Assembly: GCA_030695685.1 (NCBI GenBank)
Contig: JAUYPT010000060.1
Span: 1 to 33,175 of the forward strand
Source: Nanobdellota archaeon
Lineage (GTDB): Archaea; Nanobdellota; Nanobdellia; Woesearchaeales; GW2011-AR9
Reading direction: 5' to 3'
DNA: 33,175 nt
The position numbers and the translations under genes were made by a program. The notes beneath the pieces are model-generated. The model saw only the letters and a program-made list of their open reading frames with translations, did no database searches and was not told where the DNA came from. Shown piece by piece: positions 29,011 through 33,175 of the stretch (positions are counted from its first letter, which is position 1; each line of letters opens with the position of its first letter).

Positions 29011-29172
29011 GGCTCTGTCCTAAATCTCACTACAATTCGGGTTGCCATCGGTTCGCACTCCCTTTTTTAATTTGATTGTTGACATTTCCCATAGGGCTTC
29101 CCCTTTGTCAACTTGATACCTCTCATGTAAGGTGCTCACAAATTGATGGCAACCTACATTTAGGACAGAGCC
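29011..29172. mobile_element. 162-bp MITE-like element beside the L11 promoter
   Basis: The ends are perfect 15-bp inverted repeats, GGCTCTGTCCTAAAT at 29011-29025 and its complement at 29158-29172. The 9-bp duplication ATTTCAGCC flanks it at 29002-29010 and 29173-29181. A second inverted pair, GGTTGCCATC, lies just inside each end (29040-29049 and 29145-29154). A third, GTTGACA/TGTCAAC, lies at 29078-29084 and 29106-29112. No ORF is present. It shares the GGCTCTGT ends and 9-bp duplication size with the element at 549-680. Its right duplication ends about 6 nt before the L11 TATA box, so it now forms the upstream edge of that promoter. Confidence 0.88.
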
Positions 29173-29185
29173 ATTTCAGCCATAA

Positions 29186-29199
29186 ACTATATAAATAAG
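29186..29199 (+). promoter_or_regulatory. TATA box of the L11 gene
   Basis: AACTATATAAATAA is a strong archaeal TATA box about 50 nt before the L11 ATG, leaving room for a leader of about 25 nt. The bases just before it, where TFB would bind, include the target duplication made by the mobile element. Confidence 0.65.
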
Positions 29200-29247
29200 C
29201 CCCTTTTTAGCATTAGTTATTATCGTAATTATACGTAGTTAAACACG

Positions 29248-29967
29248 ATGGCAAAACAAACAGTAGAAACATTGGTAGAAGGCGGTAAAGCAACCGCTGC
29301 ACCCCCGCTTGGCCCAGCACTTGGCCCGACAGGTGTTAATATTGGGCGTGTTGTCAGTGAAATTAATGCTAAAACTGCAGGCCTTAAAGGAATGCAGGTT
29401 CCTGTCAAAGTTATTGTTGATACTCAAAGTAAAGAATTTTTAATTGAAATTGGAACACCTCCCGCAGCAGCCTTGCTTAAAAAAGAGGCAGGCGTAGAGA
29501 AAGGCGCTGGAAACCCTCTTGCTGAGAAAGTTGCTGATCTACTGATTGAACAAATTATTAAAGTAGCTAAAACAAAAGAAGATTCACTTCTGGGAAAGGG
29601 CCTTAAAGCAAAGGTAAAAGAAATTGTTGGAACCTGCCAGTCGATAGGAATTCTGATTGAAGGCATGACAGCGCAGGAAGCATTGAAAGCAATCGATAAT
29701 GGACAATTTGATGAAAAAATCCGCCTCGGAAGAACAGAATTAACTGCAGAAGAAAAAGCACGGGTAGAAGAAGAGCGGAAGAAACTTCAGGAAGCTATGG
29801 GTGCACGGCGTGCTGAGTTTGAAGCCAAAGCTAAAGTTATTATGAAAGAATTGGAAGGCAAGGAAAACAAGAAAATCAGGACTGCGATGGCAGAAGCTGG
29901 CATCCCTGTTCCAATCATTAATGAATTGGCGCCTGTTGAGAAAGCTGAAGAAGCAACGAAAAAATAA
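29248..29967 (+). CDS. rpl11: Ribosomal protein L11 (uL11), archaeal type with C-terminal extension
   Basis: The first about 160 residues are standard archaeal L11: MAKQTVETLVEGGKATAAPP, LGPALGPTGVNIGRVV, FLIEIGTPPAAALLKKEAG, then KEIVGTCQSIGILIEG. L11 sits at the base of the ribosomal stalk with 23S rRNA and helps recruit translation GTPases. The remaining about 80 residues are an unusual charged, coiled-coil-like tail (TAEEKARVEEERKKLQEAM, then KAKVIMKELEGKENKK). This makes the protein 239 residues against the usual about 160. No other ribosomal gene follows directly. A strong TATA box precedes it, beside a mobile element. Arginine codons are mixed, as in the native genes. Confidence 0.95.
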   Translation: MAKQTVETLVEGGKATAAPPLGPALGPTGVNIGRVVSEINAKTAGLKGMQVPVKVIVDTQSKEFLIEIGTPPAAALLKKEAGVEKGAGNPLAEKVADLLIEQIIKVAKTKEDSLLGKGLKAKVKEIVGTCQSIGILIEGMTAQEALKAIDNGQFDEKIRLGRTELTAEEKARVEEERKKLQEAMGARRAEFEAKAKVIMKELEGKENKKIRTAMAEAGIPVPIINELAPVEKAEEATKK

Positions 29968-30054
29968 TTTTGATTTATTAAATTGTTGTTAGGCATAATC
30001 GGTTTCAGACGCAGAAAATAAAAATTTATAAATTAAAGAGTAAGATATGTTTAT

Positions 30055-31446
30055 ATGGATAAATTAGAAGCAATAAGTCCAATTGACGGCAGATACAGAA
30101 GATACACCGAACCATTAGCAGATATTTTTAGTGAAAAGGGACTAATCAAATTTAGAGTAAAAGTTGAAGGGGAATATTTACTATTTTTATCTGAACATCC
30201 ACAAATTGGAATAAGAGCATTTTCTGAGGAAGAAAAGAATCTTGTTAGAAAATTATATAATATCACTACAGAAGATGCTGGAATTGTTAAAGCAATTGAA
30301 GTGAAAGGTTATAAAAATATTAGACCAACAAATCACGATGTTAAAGCTGTAGAATATTTTATGAAAGATAGATTAAAAGGAACTTCGTTGGAAGATTCTT
30401 TAGAAGGAATACACTTTGCTCTAACTTCTGAAGATGTAAATAATCTTGCGTATGGATTAATGCTGTCTGATGGTATTGGCAAAGTCATCCTGCCAACAGC
30501 GCAAGAATTGTATGAAACAATTGAAGGGCTTGCGCAACAGCATAAAGATGTACCAATGTTGGCAAGAACACATGGACAACCAGCATCACCAACAACATTT
30601 GGTAAAGAGTTCAAAGTTTTTGCTTCAAGATTAAGAAGACAGTTAGACCAATTAGCAAATTATGACATTCTTGTCAAATTAAATGGAGCAACAGGCAATT
30701 ATGACGCTCACTATATTGCTTATCCAGAAGTAAATTGGATAGCTTTTACAAGAGACTTTGTTGAAAGGTTTAATGATGGAAGAAAAATAAGATTAAGACC
30801 TAATTTTATAACAACACAAATAGAACCACATGATACTTATGCGGAATTATTCGACAACTTGCGTAGATTAAACACTATTCTTATTGGTTTTGACCAAGAT
30901 ATGTGGAGATACATAAGCGACGATTGGATTAAGCAAAAACCTGTTGAAGGAGAAATTGGTTCTTCGACAATGCCTCATAAAGTAAATCCCATTGATTTTG
31001 AAAACAGTGAAGGTAATTTAGGGGTAGCAAATGCACTTTTTGGTTATTTTGCACTAAAATTACCTATATCAAGACTCCAAAGAGACTTATCAGATTCAAC
31101 AGTAGAAAGAAATTTTGGTGTCGCTTTAAGCCATAGCCTAATTGGGTATAAATCGGCACAAAAAGGTTTAAGCAAGATTGCTGTAAATGAGCAGAAAGTT
31201 GTAGAGGAATTAGAAAATCATCCAGAAGTCATATCAGAAGCGATTCAAACAGTTCTAAGAAGAGAAGGAGCAGAAATGCCATATGAAAAGCTAAAGGAAT
31301 TGACAAGAGGAAGGAAGATTACGAAGGATGACTTTAGAATATTTATTGAAGGGTTAAATGTTTCTGATCAAGTTAAAGGAGAATTAAAACATATTACACT
31401 TACGAATTATACAGGAATTGCTCGTCTTCTAGTAGAAAGTCAATAG
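30055..31446 (+). CDS. purB: Adenylosuccinate lyase, E. coli PurB type
   Basis: This 463-residue enzyme acts in two steps of purine synthesis, cleaving SAICAR and adenylosuccinate to release fumarate. It opens LEAISPIDGRYRRYTEPLADIFSE, the start typical of E. coli-type PurB. Motifs are TSEDVNNLAYGLML, ARTHGQPASPTTFGKE with the general acid His173, and the mobile-loop signature GSSTMPHKVNPIDFENSEG around 302-320 with the catalytic Ser. Most archaea have the shorter, different PurB form, so bacterial origin is likely. Arginine is coded almost only by AGA, unlike L11 next door. A leader of AT-rich sequence (AAAAATTTATAAATTA near 30020) precedes it. Confidence 0.95.
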   Translation: MDKLEAISPIDGRYRRYTEPLADIFSEKGLIKFRVKVEGEYLLFLSEHPQIGIRAFSEEEKNLVRKLYNITTEDAGIVKAIEVKGYKNIRPTNHDVKAVEYFMKDRLKGTSLEDSLEGIHFALTSEDVNNLAYGLMLSDGIGKVILPTAQELYETIEGLAQQHKDVPMLARTHGQPASPTTFGKEFKVFASRLRRQLDQLANYDILVKLNGATGNYDAHYIAYPEVNWIAFTRDFVERFNDGRKIRLRPNFITTQIEPHDTYAELFDNLRRLNTILIGFDQDMWRYISDDWIKQKPVEGEIGSSTMPHKVNPIDFENSEGNLGVANALFGYFALKLPISRLQRDLSDSTVERNFGVALSHSLIGYKSAQKGLSKIAVNEQKVVEELENHPEVISEAIQTVLRREGAEMPYEKLKELTRGRKITKDDFRIFIEGLNVSDQVKGELKHITLTNYTGIARLLVESQ

Positions 31447-31483
31447 CGCTCAAAAGGGATTACGCATAACAGCCTATTTAATA

Positions 31484-31723
31484 TTACTTCTTCTTCCCTA
31501 TCCGTGCGCCAATTCGGTCCAGTTCTTCAATTTCCGCTTTTTTAATCTGTAAAATTGCTTCTGATAAGCGCTCTACAGCCTGGCCAATCTTCCGAGTACT
31601 GCTCATTTGTCTCATCAGCAGGGCGATAATGACGATACATTCTACAAGCAGCAAGAAGATAATAAACGCCATCACCAACAGAATTTCAATTAAAGGAATA
31701 TCCACGCCGCCAACGATGACCAT
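31484..31723 (-). CDS. Small membrane protein with coiled-coil tail, 79 residues
   Basis: The protein has one long hydrophobic segment at about residues 8-37 (IPLIEILLVMAFIIFLLLVE, then CIVIIALLM). A heptad-like charged helix follows (KIGQAVERLSEAILQIKKAEIEELDRIGARI). This makes it a single-pass anchor with an oligomerising cytoplasmic tail. No family is recognised. A TATA-like TTTTATAATC at about 31750-31760, read on this strand, fits the start. It ends convergently with purB across 37 nt. Function unknown. Confidence 0.7.
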   Translation of the reverse strand: MVIVGGVDIPLIEILLVMAFIIFLLLVECIVIIALLMRQMSSTRKIGQAVERLSEAILQIKKAEIEELDRIGARIGKKK

Positions 31724-31849
31724 AGCAAAAACAAAGAATTAAATGATTATAAAACTTTCTATAATAGAAATTTTTATATAGAATCACTTTCTGACCTAAA
31801 AATAAAGAATTTTATGAAGTGTATCTCATATTTCCTAAAGTGAATTACT

Positions 31850-33046
31850 ATGAAAATATTATTGAACGATGGTTTGGCGGAAGAAGGCGTAAAGATACTT
31901 TTAGAAGAAGGTTTAGAAGTGAGCAAAGAAAGATTAGATTCATCAGCACTCGCAAAATATATCCAAAACGTTGATGCATTAATAGTCAGAAGCGCTACCA
32001 AAGTTACAAGAGAGATTATCAAAAATGGTGCTCAAGGTAATCTTAAAATTATAGGAAGAGCTGGTGTTGGATACGATAATATAGATATAGAAGCTGCAAC
32101 TGAAAATGGCATTGTCGTAAAATTTGCACCTTATGGGAATACAAATTCAGCTGCAGAACTTGCACTCGGTCTAATGATAGCAACATCAAGGAATATTCCA
32201 CAAGCACATACATCTGCAATAAGTGGTATTTGGCAGAGACAACCTTTCTTCGGCATTGAAATAACCGGCAAAACATTAGGTATCATTGGCTGTGGAAGGG
32301 TTGGACAAAGGTTAAGCGAATTAGTAACTGGATTTCATATGGATGTTATTGGGTATGACAGCAGCATCGAGCATGTTAAGCTGCATTTTCCAACTTCAAA
32401 AATACGGTATTCATCGTTGGAAGAAGTCTTAACCAAGTCTCATTATATTAGTCTCCATACTGGTGGAAGCAAGACTTTAATTGGAGAACGAGAACTTTCT
32501 ATGATGAGAAAAGATGCGATCCTTATTAATACTTCCAGAGGTTCCAATGTTAACGAAAATGCATTATATACTGCATTAAAAAATGGCACCATTAAAAGTG
32601 CTGGTCTTGATGTTTATGAGGAAGAACCTGACATAGAAGGGACTGAATTTAAAAATAAATTAAGAGAACTTAAAAATGTTGTTTTGAGTATGCACTTAGG
32701 AGCATCAACAGAAGAAGCACAGAAAGAAACTGCCCGGGAAATTGCGACTGTGGTAAGTGATTACCTTAAAAAAGGAGATTTTTCAAATTCAGTTAATGCA
32801 GGAGAAACTATTGGATACGAAAAAAAACAAATCCATCCCTTATTTATATATCACAAAGACCTGCCTGGTGCTTTTGCTGCGATAGATCGTGTCCTTGCTG
32901 ATTATGGTGTTAATATAAGAGAGATCTCATCACGACAACTGGGAAATGGTTCTGCAATGGCTGTTTACTCTGTACATCAACCAATAACAGAAGAGGTTAT
33001 AAATTCTTTACAAAACCTTGATCTTGTTTTATCAACGAAGATATAA
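31850..33046 (+). CDS. serA: D-3-phosphoglycerate dehydrogenase with ACT domain
   Basis: This 398-residue enzyme catalyses the first step of serine synthesis from 3-phosphoglycerate. Visible are GRAGVGYDNID at 69-80, PYGNTNSAAELALGL, and the NAD fold IIGCGRVG at 145-152. The catalytic residues are Arg230 (NTSRG), Glu259 (YEEEP) and His282 (MHLGAST). After about residue 325 an ACT regulatory domain begins (HKDLPGAFAAIDRVLADYGVNI), usually used for serine feedback. The length suits the E. coli-like form (about 410). Arginine codons are mostly AGA, as in purB. A TATA-like TTTTTATATAG lies at about 31770-31780, with a short leader. Confidence 0.94.
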   Translation: MKILLNDGLAEEGVKILLEEGLEVSKERLDSSALAKYIQNVDALIVRSATKVTREIIKNGAQGNLKIIGRAGVGYDNIDIEAATENGIVVKFAPYGNTNSAAELALGLMIATSRNIPQAHTSAISGIWQRQPFFGIEITGKTLGIIGCGRVGQRLSELVTGFHMDVIGYDSSIEHVKLHFPTSKIRYSSLEEVLTKSHYISLHTGGSKTLIGERELSMMRKDAILINTSRGSNVNENALYTALKNGTIKSAGLDVYEEEPDIEGTEFKNKLRELKNVVLSMHLGASTEEAQKETAREIATVVSDYLKKGDFSNSVNAGETIGYEKKQIHPLFIYHKDLPGAFAAIDRVLADYGVNIREISSRQLGNGSAMAVYSVHQPITEEVINSLQNLDLVLSTKI

Positions 33047-33049
33047 TTC

Positions 33050-33175
33050 TCAACGCAGTGTTACGTCAAACTCTCCCTGAATATAGATTTCACCTTGGCG
33101 GAAGATCGTTGTTTCCAGGATGTAATCGCCGGCATAGGTTTCAGGATCATAATCAAGCTGCTGGGCAAAGACAAA
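33050..33175 (-). CDS. C-terminal end of a probable surface protein (runs off window)
   Basis: Reading the minus strand from the window edge gives 41 residues: FVFAQQLDYDPETYAGDY, then ILETTIFRQGEIYIQGEF and DVTLR, then TGA. Alternating hydrophobic residues, aromatic residues and DYDPETYAGDY look like the last strands of an extracellular Ig-like or adhesion-type beta-sandwich. The rest of the gene lies outside the window, so the family cannot be named. The stop lies 3 nt from the convergent serA stop. Confidence 0.65.
   Translation of the reverse strand, partial: FVFAQQLDYDPETYAGDYILETTIFRQGEIYIQGEFDVTLR

Noticed and set aside
29239..29427. 62-codon frame opposite the L11 gene
   Set aside because: It is a shadow of the L11 coding frame without its own promoter or recognised sequence.

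Overview
The window is most likely archaeal, probably from a DPANN-type (Woesearchaeota-like) genome. Three things support this. The threonyl-tRNA synthetase has the archaeal N-terminal editing domain, ribosomal protein L11 is archaeal in sequence, and a tRNA-Leu(UAA) carries an intron with a bulge-helix-bulge splice structure. Many genes also have a TATA-like box about 25-35 nt before a nearly leaderless start, while a few have a Shine-Dalgarno site. Bacterial-looking genes are mixed in: MutS, an E. coli-type PurB, a leucine-dehydrogenase-like enzyme, SerA and, above all, sigma-70 domains. The phylum is an inference.

Layout. 1-346: start of a MutS gene, leaving the window. 347-729: nested inverted repeats and a 132-bp transposase-less element with 9-bp target duplication. 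730-5721: a secreted Cys-rich protein, a radical SAM/TRAM protein with an atypical Ser/Thr kinase, and three unknown proteins; two convergent gene pairs overlap by TTAA. 5773-8646: an Lhr-like helicase with an altered Walker A motif, then tRNA-Leu. 8957-13012: an accessory stretch with a RelE-like toxin-antitoxin pair, a queuosine-precursor transporter, a C39-like protease, unknown proteins, and a lipoprotein gene with a 98-99% identical truncated copy. 13109-18692: a small membrane protein, adenylate kinase, an amino-acid dehydrogenase, a Ca2+/cation antiporter and a Ski2-like helicase. 18695-25831 (minus strand): ThrRS, a secreted protein and a 1550-residue sigma-domain protein in one apparent operon. 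25966-28959: an unknown protein, a 31-codon coupled micro-ORF, a PIG-L deacetylase, a GT4 glycosyltransferase and a small zinc-knuckle protein. 28960-33175: a second mobile element beside the L11 promoter, then L11, PurB, a small membrane protein, SerA and the end of a surface-type protein.

The outstanding feature is the 1550-residue protein. It contains a FliA/WhiG-like sigma module, a degenerate primary-sigma-like module and a complete RpoD-like module. In the last, the residues that in bacteria contact RNA polymerase and the -10/-35 elements are largely intact. Between the modules lie several repeated small DNA-binding-like (HTH plus wing) units. Archaea transcribe with TBP/TFB, so a multi-sigma protein in the same operon as an archaeal ThrRS is unexpected and cannot be explained by mis-binning of a bacterial contig. 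Its gene also carries an in-frame cluster of four palindromes resembling ends of IS200/IS605 elements.
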